Shown here: positions 49,813 through 59,284 of the stretch, in pieces | Layout of the letters: every line of letters begins with the position of its first letter | Position numbering within the stretch: position 1 is the stretch's first letter | Source of the DNA: Lysobacteraceae bacterium SCN 69-320 | Lineage (GTDB): Bacteria > Pseudomonadota > Gammaproteobacteria > Xanthomonadales > Rhodanobacteraceae | Length of the DNA stretch: 64,000 nt | Reading direction: 5' to 3' | Assembly: GCA_001725155.1 (NCBI GenBank) | Contig: MEFP01000011.1 | Location: 1 to 64,000, forward strand | Notes under the pieces: generated by a model | Database searches by the model: none | Seen by the model: only the letters and a program-made list of their open reading frames with translations | What the model was told of the DNA's origin: nothing | Position numbers and translations under genes: made by a program

Positions 49813-52800
49813 GCATCGTCGAAATCGCCACGCGCCGCCGCGTGACCGTGGCCATGTTCACCGTGACCTTCGTGCTGTTCGGCGTCATCGCGCTGTTCGG
49901 TCTGAAGGTCAACCTGCTGCCCGATCTGTCCTATCCCACCCTGACCGTGCGCACCGAATACGAAGGCGCCGCACCGCTGGAAATCGAGAACCTGATCACC
50001 CAGCCGGTCGAGGAAGTGCTCGGCGTGGTCAAGAACGTGCGCAAGCTGCATTCGGTCTCGCGCACGGGCCAGTCCGACATCATCCTGGAGTTCACCTGGG
50101 GTACGGACATGGACATGGCCAGCCTGGAGGTGCGCGACAAGCTGGAATTGCTGCAGCTGCCGCTGGAAGCGAAGAAACCGCTGCTGCTGCGCTTCAATCC
50201 GTCCACCGATCCGATCATCCGCTACGGCCTGTCCGGCAAGAGCGACGACAAGGGCTTCAACGAGGCCGAACTCAAGCAGCTGCGCCGCTTCGCCGACGAT
50301 GAACTCAAGAAGCGCCTGGAACCGATTTCCGGCGTCGCCGCGGTCAAGGTCGGCGGCGGTCTCGAGGACGAGGTCGCCGTCGAGATCGACCAGCAGAAGC
50401 TGTCGCAGCTCGGCATCGGCGTGCAGGACGTGGTGCAGCGCCTCAAGGACGAGAACGTCAACATCTCCGGCGGCCGCATCGAGGAAGGCTCGCAGCGCTA
50501 CCTCGTGCGCACGATCAACCAGTTCGCGACGGTGGAAGAAATGCGCGAGCTGCTGGTCCGCGTCGACAACGGCGTGCCGATCCGCCTGAAGGACGTCGCG
50601 CGCGTGCACCAGAGCTACAAGGAACGTGAAGGCATCGTCCGCATCGACGGTCGCGAGGCGATCGAGCTGGCCGTCTACAAGGAAGGTGACGCCAATACCG
50701 TCAGCGTCGCCGACGGCATCAAGAGCGCCGTGGAGCGCATGCGCACGAACAAGACCCTGCCGGCCAACGCCGAGCTCAAGGTCATCGACGACCAGTCGCT
50801 GTTCATCGGTGCGGCGCTGCACGAAGTACGCTTCGATGCGCTGCTCGGCGGCGTGCTCGCGATCCTCGTGATCTTCTTCTTCCTGCACGACAGCTGGAGC
50901 ACCTTCATCATCGCGCTGTCGCTGCCGGTCTCGCTGATCACGACGTTCTTCTTCATGGGGCAGGCGGATCTGAGCCTCAACGTCATGTCGCTGGGCGGGC
51001 TTGCGTTGGCCACCGGCATGGTCGTGGACGATTCCATCGTCGTGCTGGAGAACATTGCGCGGCTGCGCGAGAAGAACCTGTCCATCGTCGAGGCGGCCGT
51101 GCAGGGCACCAAGGAAGTCGGCATGGCGGTGACGGCCTCGACCCTGACCACGGTCGCGGTGTTCTTCCCGCTGGTGTTCGTGCAGGGCGTGGCCGGCCAG
51201 CTGTTCCGCGATCAGGCGCTGACGATCACGTTCGCGATGCTGATCTCGCTGGTCGTATCCATGACCCTGATCCCGATGCTCGCCTCGCTCAAGGGCAATT
51301 CGCCGCTGGCCTATCGCGAAGAATTCGAGGATGCGAAGCCGCAGGGCCGCCTCGGCGCGATTCCGCGCGGCATCGTCTGGCTGTTCGTCGGCCTGTTCCG
51401 CACCGTGGGCGGCCTGGTCGGCGGCGCGCTGCGCGTGGTCGGCAAGGTGGTACTGGCGCCGTACAACCGCCTCGCCGCGAGCTACACGCGCATGCTGCCC
51501 AACGTGCTGCAGCGCCCGTGGCTGGTGCTCGGCTTCGCGCTGGCCTCGTTCCTGGCCACGCTGATGCTGGTGCCGACCCTCGGCATGGACCTGATCCCGC
51601 AGCTGGCCCAGGGCCGCTTCGAGATGACCGTGAAGCTGCCGCCGGGCACGCCGCTGGCGACCAGCGACACGCTGGCGCGCGAGCTGCAGCTCAAGCACGC
51701 GAATGACCCGAACATTGCGTCGATCTACGGGGTGGCCGGCGTCGGCACGCGTCTGGACGCGAATCCGACCGAGTCGGGCGAGAACATCGCGCGTCTGCTG
51801 GTCACGCTCAAGCCCACCGCCGGCGAGGCCGGCGAACGCGCCGCGATGGACGCACTGCGCCAGACCATGGCCACGCATCCGGGCGGCGAAGTGAAGTTTT
51901 CGCGGCCGCAGTTGTTCAGTTTCTCCACGCCGCTGGAAATCGAGATCCGTGGCTACGATCTGGATACCCTGAAGAAAGCCGGGCAGAAGCTGACCGGTCT
52001 CATGAAGGCTTCCGACCGATTCACCGACGTCAAGTCCACGGTCGAAGGCGGCTATCCGGAAGTGCAGATCCGCTTCGACCAGGACCGCGCCGCGGCCCTG
52101 GGCCTGACCACGCGCACGATTGCCGATCAGGTCGTGCGCAAGGTGCGCGGCGAAGTGGCTACGCGCTACAACTTCCGCGACCGCAAGATCGACGTGCTGG
52201 TCCGCGCCCGCGAGGACGATCGCGCCAGCGTCGACGACATCCGCAACATCATCGTCAATTCCGATGCCGTCGCCGCCGCTGCTGCGGCGGCTGCCGCAGC
52301 ACCGGGCCAGGTTTCCGCGGTCAAGCCGATACGCCTGTCGGCCGTCGCCGACGTGGTCGCGACCGAAGGGCCCAGCGAGATCCATCGCGTGAGCCAGGAG
52401 CGCGTCGCGATCGTCTCGTCCAATCTGGCCTACGGCGACCTCGGCACGGCAGTGGAGGAAGTGCGCAGCATCCTGGCCAAGAACCCCCTCGCGGCCGGCA
52501 TCTCGGTCAACATCGGCGGCCAGAGCGAGGAGCTGGATTCGTCGGTCAACTCGCTGATCTTCGCGCTGGCGCTGGCGATCTTCCTGGTCTATCTGGTCAT
52601 GGCCTCGCAGTTCGAATCGCTGCTGCATCCGTTCGTCATCATGTTCTCGATCCCGCTCGCGGCGGTCGGCGCGGTGCTCGCGCTGAAACTGACCGGCAAC
52701 GCGGTCAGCGTCGTCGTGTTCATCGGCCTGATCATGCTCGTCGGCATCGTGGTCAAGAATGCGATCGTGCTGATCGACCGCGTGAACCAGCTGCGCGAAG

Positions 52801-53108
52801 CCGGCATGGACAAGCGTGCGGCCATCGTGCAGGGCGCCGAGTCGCGCCTGCGGCCCATCGTCATGACCACGTTGTGCACCCTGATCGGCTTCCTGCCGCT
52901 GGCCATCGGCCTCGGCGACGGCGCCGAGGTGCGCGCGCCGATGGCGATCACGGTCATCGGCGGGCTGCTGGTGTCGACCCTGCTGACCCTCGTCGTGATT
53001 CCGATCGTCTACGACCGCCTGGATTTCCGCGGTGACGCCTGGTATCGCGCCCGCGCCGAGCGTCAGGCGGCGCGCCGTGCCTCGGCTACCCTGGAGCCTG
53101 CGTCGTGA
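49809..53108 (+). CDS. RND efflux permease subunit 1 (AcrB/MdtB-type)
   Basis: A 1099-residue inner membrane drug/proton antiporter of the HAE-1 type, with 12 membrane helices and two large periplasmic loops. The proton-relay pair in helix 4 is Asp407-Asp408 (GMVVDDSIVV), the same as in AcrB. An extra ~60-residue stretch (EFEDAKPQGRLGAIPRGIVW region) lies between the two halves. A second permease gene overlaps its end by 4 bases. Tandem permeases suggest a mixed trimer like MdtB/MdtC, but substrates are unknown. Confidence 0.93.
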   Translation: MSIVEIATRRRVTVAMFTVTFVLFGVIALFGLKVNLLPDLSYPTLTVRTEYEGAAPLEIENLITQPVEEVLGVVKNVRKLHSVSRTGQSDIILEFTWGTDMDMASLEVRDKLELLQLPLEAKKPLLLRFNPSTDPIIRYGLSGKSDDKGFNEAELKQLRRFADDELKKRLEPISGVAAVKVGGGLEDEVAVEIDQQKLSQLGIGVQDVVQRLKDENVNISGGRIEEGSQRYLVRTINQFATVEEMRELLVRVDNGVPIRLKDVARVHQSYKEREGIVRIDGREAIELAVYKEGDANTVSVADGIKSAVERMRTNKTLPANAELKVIDDQSLFIGAALHEVRFDALLGGVLAILVIFFFLHDSWSTFIIALSLPVSLITTFFFMGQADLSLNVMSLGGLALATGMVVDDSIVVLENIARLREKNLSIVEAAVQGTKEVGMAVTASTLTTVAVFFPLVFVQGVAGQLFRDQALTITFAMLISLVVSMTLIPMLASLKGNSPLAYREEFEDAKPQGRLGAIPRGIVWLFVGLFRTVGGLVGGALRVVGKVVLAPYNRLAASYTRMLPNVLQRPWLVLGFALASFLATLMLVPTLGMDLIPQLAQGRFEMTVKLPPGTPLATSDTLARELQLKHANDPNIASIYGVAGVGTRLDANPTESGENIARLLVTLKPTAGEAGERAAMDALRQTMATHPGGEVKFSRPQLFSFSTPLEIEIRGYDLDTLKKAGQKLTGLMKASDRFTDVKSTVEGGYPEVQIRFDQDRAAALGLTTRTIADQVVRKVRGEVATRYNFRDRKIDVLVRAREDDRASVDDIRNIIVNSDAVAAAAAAAAAAPGQVSAVKPIRLSAVADVVATEGPSEIHRVSQERVAIVSSNLAYGDLGTAVEEVRSILAKNPLAAGISVNIGGQSEELDSSVNSLIFALALAIFLVYLVMASQFESLLHPFVIMFSIPLAAVGAVLALKLTGNAVSVVVFIGLIMLVGIVVKNAIVLIDRVNQLREAGMDKRAAIVQGAESRLRPIVMTTLCTLIGFLPLAIGLGDGAEVRAPMAITVIGGLLVSTLLTLVVIPIVYDRLDFRGDAWYRARAERQAARRASATLEPAS

Positions 53109-56100
53109 ATCTCGCCGAGCTCAGCCTCAAGCGTCCCGTCACCATCACGATGTTCTTCCTGTCGATGATGGTCATCGGCCTGATCGCCGCGTTCCGCCTG
53201 CCGCTGGAGAAGTTTCCCGACATCGAGTTCCCGTTCCTGTTCGTCGATGTGCCCTATCCCGGCTCCACGCCGGCCGAGGTCGAGCGCGTGCTGGCGCGGC
53301 CGATCGAGGAGGCGCTGGCCACCGTGCCGGGCATCCAGCGCATGCAGTCGACCTCGCGCGCCGACGGCGTGCAGATCTTCATGCAGTTCAAATGGGGCAA
53401 CAACGTCGCGGTCAAGGCGGTCGAAGCGCGCGAGAAGATCGACGGCATCCGCAAGGATCTGCCGTCGGACCTGCAGCGCTACCAGGTGCTGAAGTTCTCC
53501 GTCTCCGATCAGCCGCTGCTCAAGCTGCGCGTGGCCAGCGACATCGACATGAGCAATTCCTACGAATTGCTCGACCGCCGCGTGAAGCGCCCCCTGGAGC
53601 GCATTCCCGGCGTCGCGCGCGTGTCGGTCGAGGGTGTGGCGCCGCCGGAGCTGCAGATCGAGCTGTCCTCCGACCGGCTCGCCGCGACGGGTGTCAGTCT
53701 CAACGAGCTGTATGCGCAGCTGTCCAAGGCCAATTTCTCGATTTCCGCCGGCCAGATTCTCGACGGCGCGACGCGCTATCGCGTACAGCCGCAGGGTGAA
53801 TGGAAAAGTCTCGAGGACGTACGCAACCTCATCGTCAACGACCGCGGCCTGAAGCTCGGCGACATCGCCAGCGTGACCCTGAAGCCGGCACGGCTGGACT
53901 ACATGCGTCGCCTCGACATGCGCCCGGCCATCGGCATCGACGTCTACAAGGAGCGCAATGCCAACCTCGTGGAAGTCGGCCGCCTAGTCAACGAGGAAGT
54001 CGAGCGCATCAAGCAGTCCCCGGAAATGCGCGGCATCGACGTCTATGCGCTGGAGGACCAGGCGTTTTCGGTGACCTCCTCGCTGTACGAGCTGACCGAG
54101 GCCGGCGTCATCGGCACCCTGCTGTCGGTGCTCGTGCTGTTCTACTTCCTGCGCGACGTCAACTCGACCCTGATGGTCTCGCTCGCGATTCCGATCTGCT
54201 TCGTGATGACCCTGGGCTGCATGTACTTCTTCGGCATCACTCTGAACATCCTGTCGATGATGGGGTTGCTGCTCGCCGTCGGCATGCTCGTGGACAACGC
54301 GGTCGTCGTGGTCGAGAGCATCTACCAGTACCGCGAGAAATACCCGGACAAGCCCTGGTACTGCGCGGTCGAGGGCACCCAGGTCGTCGGCATCGCGATC
54401 GCCGCGGGCACCTTCGCCAGCATCGTCGTGTTCCTGCCGAACATCTTCGGCCAGAAGAACCAGATCAGCATCTTCCTGACCCAGGTCGCCGTGGCGATGT
54501 CGATCGCGCACCTGGCCTCCTGGCTGGTCGCGGTGACCCTCGTGCCGATGCTGTCGGCGCGCCTGCCGACGCCGAAGTTCGTCGGCCGCCGCACCCTGGT
54601 CACGCGCATGCAGGAAGGTTATGCGGCGCTGATCGGCTGGACCCTGAGCCATCGCAAGCTGACCACGGCCGGCGTGATCGCGATCAGCGTCCTGAGCATC
54701 ATGCTGCCGATGCGCCTGGTGAAATACGACATGTTCCCGGCCGGCGAGGGCACGACCCTGCGCCTGCAGTACGACCTCAACGGGCTGTACCGGCTCGACG
54801 AGCTGAAGAAGTCCATCGCCAAGATCGAGGAATACCTGATCGCGCACAAGCAGGAGTTCGACATCCGCTCGGTGTACAGCTACGCCAACGAGCGCGGCGA
54901 TGCGTCGACGAACATCATCCTCGTCGACGCCAAGCAGATGAAGCGCAGCTCTAACGCGATCATGGAAGACATCCGCAAGGGCCTGCCGAAGATCCCGATC
55001 GGCAAGGCTAGCTTCGACCAGAACGGCGGCGGCAGCAGCGGCGAAGGTCTGCGCGTCTCGCTGATCGGCGATTCCATGGACGTGCTGCACGACCTGTCCG
55101 ATGCGGTGATTCCGGTGCTCAGCCGCGTACAGGGCCTGCGCGACGTGCGCACGGCCGAACGCACCGGCGACCGCGAGGTTGCCGTGCGCGTGGATCGCGA
55201 GCGGGCCAAGTCGTACGGCTTCTCGGCCAACGAAGTCGCGACCTATGTCGGCATCGCGCTGCGCGGCGCGCCGCTCAAGGAGTTCCGCAACGGCGATACC
55301 GAGATCCCGGTCTGGCTGCGCTTCCAGGGCGCCGATACGCAGAGCGTCGCCGGCATGGCCGACTTCAAGCTGCGCCGCGCCGACGGCACGCTGGTGCCGC
55401 TGCTGTCGCTGGTCGACGTGCGCACGCAGGACGCCGCCTCGGCCATCCAGCGCGACAGCCGTCAGACCTCGCTGCCGATCGCGGCCAATCTCGCGCCGGG
55501 CACGACCCAGGAAGACGCGCGCAAGGCGATCGAGACCGCGATGAAGTCGATCAGCCTGCCGGCCGGCTACCGCTGGAGCTTCGGCCGCAGCTTCGACGAG
55601 GCCGACGAGGCGGGTCAGCAGATGCTCGCGAACACCTTGCTCGCGCTGCTGCTGGTCTATGTCGTCATGTGCGCGATGTTCGAGTCGCTGGTGTTCCCGG
55701 CGGCGATCCTGACGACGTTCCTGTTCTCGATCTTCGGCGTGTTCTGGCTGTTCTGGCTGACCGGGACGACGTTCTCGATCATGGCCTCGATCGGCGTGCT
55801 GATCCTGATGGGCGTCGTCGTCAACAACGGCATCGTCATGATCGTGCACGTGAACCAGTTGCGGCACGAGGGCAGGGCGCGCACGGATGCCCTGGTCGCC
55901 GGCGCGCGCGATCGCCTGCGGCCTATCCTGATGACCATGGGCACGGCCATTCTCGGCATGGTGCCGCTGTGCATCAGCACGACCGAGATGGGCGGCGACG
56001 GTCCGCCGTACTTCCCGATGGCGCGCGCGATCGCCGGCGGGCTGATTTTCTCGACCGCGGTGACCCTGCTCGCGCTGCCGGTGATCTACGCCCAGCTCGA

Positions 56101-56179
56101 CGACCTGCGCATGTGGGTGCGCCGCGTGTTCCGCGACGCGCGCGCCGGCCGCGTGCGGCGCCGCGCCGTGGCGGTCTGA
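53105..56179 (+). CDS. RND efflux permease subunit 2
   Basis: A 1024-residue RND permease, diverged from the first. Twelve helices and two periplasmic loops are present. In helix 4 the motif is GMLVDNAVVV: Asp397 is kept but the second acidic residue is Asn398, unlike subunit 1. It starts with GTG and overlaps subunit 1 by 4 bases. If the two form mixed trimers, this protomer may differ in proton coupling. Downstream 250 bases carry no gene. Confidence 0.93.
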   Translation: MNLAELSLKRPVTITMFFLSMMVIGLIAAFRLPLEKFPDIEFPFLFVDVPYPGSTPAEVERVLARPIEEALATVPGIQRMQSTSRADGVQIFMQFKWGNNVAVKAVEAREKIDGIRKDLPSDLQRYQVLKFSVSDQPLLKLRVASDIDMSNSYELLDRRVKRPLERIPGVARVSVEGVAPPELQIELSSDRLAATGVSLNELYAQLSKANFSISAGQILDGATRYRVQPQGEWKSLEDVRNLIVNDRGLKLGDIASVTLKPARLDYMRRLDMRPAIGIDVYKERNANLVEVGRLVNEEVERIKQSPEMRGIDVYALEDQAFSVTSSLYELTEAGVIGTLLSVLVLFYFLRDVNSTLMVSLAIPICFVMTLGCMYFFGITLNILSMMGLLLAVGMLVDNAVVVVESIYQYREKYPDKPWYCAVEGTQVVGIAIAAGTFASIVVFLPNIFGQKNQISIFLTQVAVAMSIAHLASWLVAVTLVPMLSARLPTPKFVGRRTLVTRMQEGYAALIGWTLSHRKLTTAGVIAISVLSIMLPMRLVKYDMFPAGEGTTLRLQYDLNGLYRLDELKKSIAKIEEYLIAHKQEFDIRSVYSYANERGDASTNIILVDAKQMKRSSNAIMEDIRKGLPKIPIGKASFDQNGGGSSGEGLRVSLIGDSMDVLHDLSDAVIPVLSRVQGLRDVRTAERTGDREVAVRVDRERAKSYGFSANEVATYVGIALRGAPLKEFRNGDTEIPVWLRFQGADTQSVAGMADFKLRRADGTLVPLLSLVDVRTQDAASAIQRDSRQTSLPIAANLAPGTTQEDARKAIETAMKSISLPAGYRWSFGRSFDEADEAGQQMLANTLLALLLVYVVMCAMFESLVFPAAILTTFLFSIFGVFWLFWLTGTTFSIMASIGVLILMGVVVNNGIVMIVHVNQLRHEGRARTDALVAGARDRLRPILMTMGTAILGMVPLCISTTEMGGDGPPYFPMARAIAGGLIFSTAVTLLALPVIYAQLDDLRMWVRRVFRDARAGRVRRRAVAV

Positions 56180-56430
56180 AGCCGCGCCGCGCACGGGCCC
56201 GGAGACCGGTCCGGGCCTGCGTCGCGCGGCGCCTCAGGGGGGCGGCCGCGACCGCGGCTGCGCCGCCGGCGCCGACCGGCCCGGCGCTTCGCGATGGCGG
56301 TCACACCGCGCCGCGGCCGCCGGCGACGAGCGGCGCCCGCCGCGCTAGACCTGCCGGATTCGCTGCTATGATCGGTGCGTTCGGCGCGCCGGAGTCGCGC
56401 CGCGTTCCCTGTAGCTCGGAGTGATCGCAC

Positions 56431-57102
56431 GTGCTTGAGATGCTGATGGCCGGTGGCTGGGCGATGGTGCCCATCCTGATCTGTTCCGCGGTGGCGCTGG
56501 CCATCATCCTCGAACGGTTGTGGTCCCTGCGCCAGAAGACGGTCGCGCCGCCGGAGCTTGGCGAACAGGTGCGCACCTGGGCGCGCACGCGCAAGCTCGA
56601 CCCTTCGCATATCGACACCCTGAGCAAGAACTCGCCGCTCGGCGAACTGCTGGCCGCGGCGCTGTCGGTGCGCAACCGCCCGCGCGAGATCATCAAGGAA
56701 CGCATCGAGGACGCCGGCCGCCACGTGGTCCATCGCCTCGAACGCTATCTGAACACCCTCGGCACGATCGCGCTGATCTCGCCGCTGCTGGGCCTGCTCG
56801 GCACCGTCATCGGCCTGATCCGCATGTTCCTCGCGGTCATGGTCCACGGCATCGGCAATGCGCAGCAGATGGCCGGCGGCATCGGCGAGGCGCTGGTCTG
56901 CACGGCCACCGGCCTGGTCGTCGCGGTGCCGGCCTACATCTTCCACCGCTATTTCCGTTCGCGCGTGTCCGGCCTCGTCGTGGTCATGGAGAAAGAGGCC
57001 ATCGCGTTGCTCGACGAACTGGCCGCGCAGCAGCAGCCGGACCCGAACGCGACGGCGTCCAACGCGGCCGTGCGCACCGTGCGCCCGGGTGCCACCGCAT
57101 GA
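56431..57102 (+). CDS. exbB: ExbB/TolQ-type proton channel
   Basis: A 223-residue inner membrane protein with three helices. The helix pair with LGTIALISPLLGLLGTVIGLIRMF and GGIGEALVCTATGLVVAVPAY is the signature of the MotA/TolQ/ExbB family. It begins with GTG at 56431 (GGAG upstream); ATG at 56440 is an alternative. With ExbD it converts proton-motive force into work at the outer membrane. The genes exbB-exbD-msbA-lpxK overlap in a chain, so energy transduction is expressed with lipid A export. Confidence 0.93.
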   Translation: MLEMLMAGGWAMVPILICSAVALAIILERLWSLRQKTVAPPELGEQVRTWARTRKLDPSHIDTLSKNSPLGELLAAALSVRNRPREIIKERIEDAGRHVVHRLERYLNTLGTIALISPLLGLLGTVIGLIRMFLAVMVHGIGNAQQMAGGIGEALVCTATGLVVAVPAYIFHRYFRSRVSGLVVVMEKEAIALLDELAAQQQPDPNATASNAAVRTVRPGATA

Positions 57103-57530
57103 AACTCGGCGCCGCGCGTCGCGACGACGACTTCGAGATCAACGTGATCCCGCTGATCGACGTCATGCTGACGCTGTTGATGTTCTTCGTGCTGACCGCG
57201 ACGTTCGACCAGACCGCGCGCCTGCGCGTGTCGCTGCCGCAGGCCAGCGAGTCGGCTGACGCGGAGCCCGAGGCCGGCCTGACCATCCAGGTCGACAGCG
57301 ACGGCCGCTACTACATCGACAACAACGAAGTGCTGAATCCCAGCGTCGACACGCTCAAGGACGCGCTGGTGCAGATCGCCGGCGACGACCGCACGCGGCC
57401 GGTCATGATCCGCGCCGATGCGCAAACCGCGCACCAGGCCGTGGTCACGGTCATGGACGCGCTGGGCCAGGTCGGCTTCACGCGCCTGTCCATCGCCACG
57501 ACGCCGTCCAAGGAAGCGCCGAAAAAGTGA
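57099..57530 (+). CDS. exbD: ExbD/TolR-type biopolymer transport protein
   Basis: A 143-residue partner of ExbB. One membrane helix carries the essential Asp21 in VIPLIDVMLTLLMFF, and a periplasmic domain (DSDGRYYIDNNEV ... RPVMIRADAQTAHQAVV ... VGFTRLSI) follows. The ATG overlaps the exbB stop by 4 bases and its stop overlaps the msbA GTG start by 4 bases. In Xanthomonas-like genomes an ExbBD pair in front of msbA is common. Confidence 0.94.
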   Translation: MKLGAARRDDDFEINVIPLIDVMLTLLMFFVLTATFDQTARLRVSLPQASESADAEPEAGLTIQVDSDGRYYIDNNEVLNPSVDTLKDALVQIAGDDRTRPVMIRADAQTAHQAVVTVMDALGQVGFTRLSIATTPSKEAPKK

Positions 57531-59284
57531 GTGCGGCCGCACCGGCCAGTGCCGCAGCCACCTATCGGCGCCTGCTCGACTACTCGGCGCGGCATTGGCC
57601 GATCGCGACGTTGGCCGTGCTCGGCATGGCCGTGGACGCGGGCGCGACGGCCGGCTTCACCTGGCTGATCAAGCCGATGCTCGACGACCTGTTCGTGCAT
57701 CAGGACCAGGGCACGATCTTCTGGATGCCGATCGCGATCGTCATCGTGTTCGTGCTGCGCGGCGTGGCGACCTGGCTGACCGACTACGGCGTCGCGCGCG
57801 TCGGTCGCGGCGTGGTGCATCGCCTGCGCGAGCAGGTGTTCGCGCGCTATCTGATGATGCCGGCCGGCTATTTCGACCGCGAAGCCTCGGGTCAGCTGAT
57901 CTCGCGCGTGACCTACACGGTGGAGCAGGTGGCCCAGGCCAGCACCGATGCGGTCAAGGTCATGATCGTCGACAGCCTGACCGTGCTCGGCATGCTGTTC
58001 GTGATGCTCTGGTACGGCGCGAAGCTGACCCTGGCCCTGTTCGTCATGGCGCCGCTGATCGCGGCCCTGGTCTGGTTCGTCGGCCAGCGCTACCGGCGCA
58101 TCAGCCGGCGCATCCAGCATTCGGTCGGCTCGGTCACCGGCATCGTCGAGGAAGTCGTCGGCGGCCAGCGCGAGGTCAAGGTCTACGGCGGCCGCGACTA
58201 CGAGACCGGCCGCTTCGCCGAAATCAACGAGCACAACCGCCGCCTCAATCTGAAGGTCGCCTCGACCAATGCGCTGTCCACGGCGCTGGTGCAGATCATC
58301 GCCGCCTGCGCGCTGGCCGGCGTCGTGTTCTTCGCCACGCGGCCGAGCATGCTCGCGACGATGAGCGCCGGCAGCTTCATGGCGACGATCACCGCGATGA
58401 TCGCGATGCTGCCTTCGCTCAAGCGCCTGACCACGGTGCAGGCCATGATGCAGCGCGGCGTGGCCGCGGCGCAGGATCTGTTCGCGATCATCGATACGCC
58501 CAGCGAAGTCGACAGCGGTACGGTGCAGATGCCGCGCAGCCGCGGCGAGATCGAACTGCGCGGCGTCTCGCTGCGCTATCCGGGGGCGGTCAGCGATGCG
58601 CTGCATGCGGTCGACCTGGTCTGCCCGCCGGGCAAGGTCACGGCCCTGGTCGGCCGTTCCGGCAGCGGCAAGACCACCCTGGCCAGCCTGATCCCGCGAT
58701 TCTACGAACCCGATGCCGGTGCGGTGCTGCTGGATGGCCGTCCGCTGCCGGAATGGACCCTCGACAGCCTGCGCAGCCAGATCGCGCTGGTCAGTCAGCA
58801 CGTCGTGCTGTTCAACGACTCGATCGCGCACAACATCGCCTATGGCGCGCTGGGCGGCGCGAGCCGCGAACAGATACTCGCCGCGGCCAGGGCGGCCAAC
58901 GCACTGGAGTTCATCGAACGCCTGCCCGACGGCCTGGACAGCAAGGTCGGCGAGGGCGGCGCACTGCTGTCCGGCGGACAGCGTCAGCGCATCGCGATCG
59001 CACGCGCCATCCTGAAGAACGCCCCAATCCTGATCCTCGACGAGGCCACGAGCGCGCTGGACACCGAATCGGAACGCCTGATCCAGGACGCGCTGAGCCG
59101 CCTCATGCGCGAACGCACGACCCTGGTCATCGCCCACCGGCTCAGCACTATCGAGCATGCCGACCAGATCGTCGTGCTCGACCAGGGCCGTATCGTGGAG
59201 ACCGGCCGTCACGAGGAACTGCTGGCCCACGACGGCCACTACGCCGCGCTGCACCGCATGCAGTTCCACGACGCGGGGGCCTGA
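57527..59284 (+). CDS. msbA: Lipid A export ABC transporter MsbA
   Basis: A 585-residue half-transporter that flips lipid A-core across the inner membrane. Six helices in the N-terminal half are followed by an ATP-binding domain with Walker A GRSGSGKTT, signature LSGGQRQR, Walker B LILDEATSALD and H-loop IAHRLST. The start is GTG at 57527, overlapping the exbD stop. Its TGA shares one base with the lpxK start. The order with lpxK confirms the lipid A role. Confidence 0.96.
   Translation: MSAAAPASAAATYRRLLDYSARHWPIATLAVLGMAVDAGATAGFTWLIKPMLDDLFVHQDQGTIFWMPIAIVIVFVLRGVATWLTDYGVARVGRGVVHRLREQVFARYLMMPAGYFDREASGQLISRVTYTVEQVAQASTDAVKVMIVDSLTVLGMLFVMLWYGAKLTLALFVMAPLIAALVWFVGQRYRRISRRIQHSVGSVTGIVEEVVGGQREVKVYGGRDYETGRFAEINEHNRRLNLKVASTNALSTALVQIIAACALAGVVFFATRPSMLATMSAGSFMATITAMIAMLPSLKRLTTVQAMMQRGVAAAQDLFAIIDTPSEVDSGTVQMPRSRGEIELRGVSLRYPGAVSDALHAVDLVCPPGKVTALVGRSGSGKTTLASLIPRFYEPDAGAVLLDGRPLPEWTLDSLRSQIALVSQHVVLFNDSIAHNIAYGALGGASREQILAAARAANALEFIERLPDGLDSKVGEGGALLSGGQRQRIAIARAILKNAPILILDEATSALDTESERLIQDALSRLMRERTTLVIAHRLSTIEHADQIVVLDQGRIVETGRHEELLAHDGHYAALHRMQFHDAGA

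Noticed and set aside
49437-52628. 1063-residue frame antisense to the first RND permease
   Set aside because: Shadow of the permease gene; His/Arg/Asp-rich translation with no recognisable domain.
53984-56194. 736-residue frame antisense to the second RND permease
   Set aside because: Same reason: the permease is clearly the coding strand.
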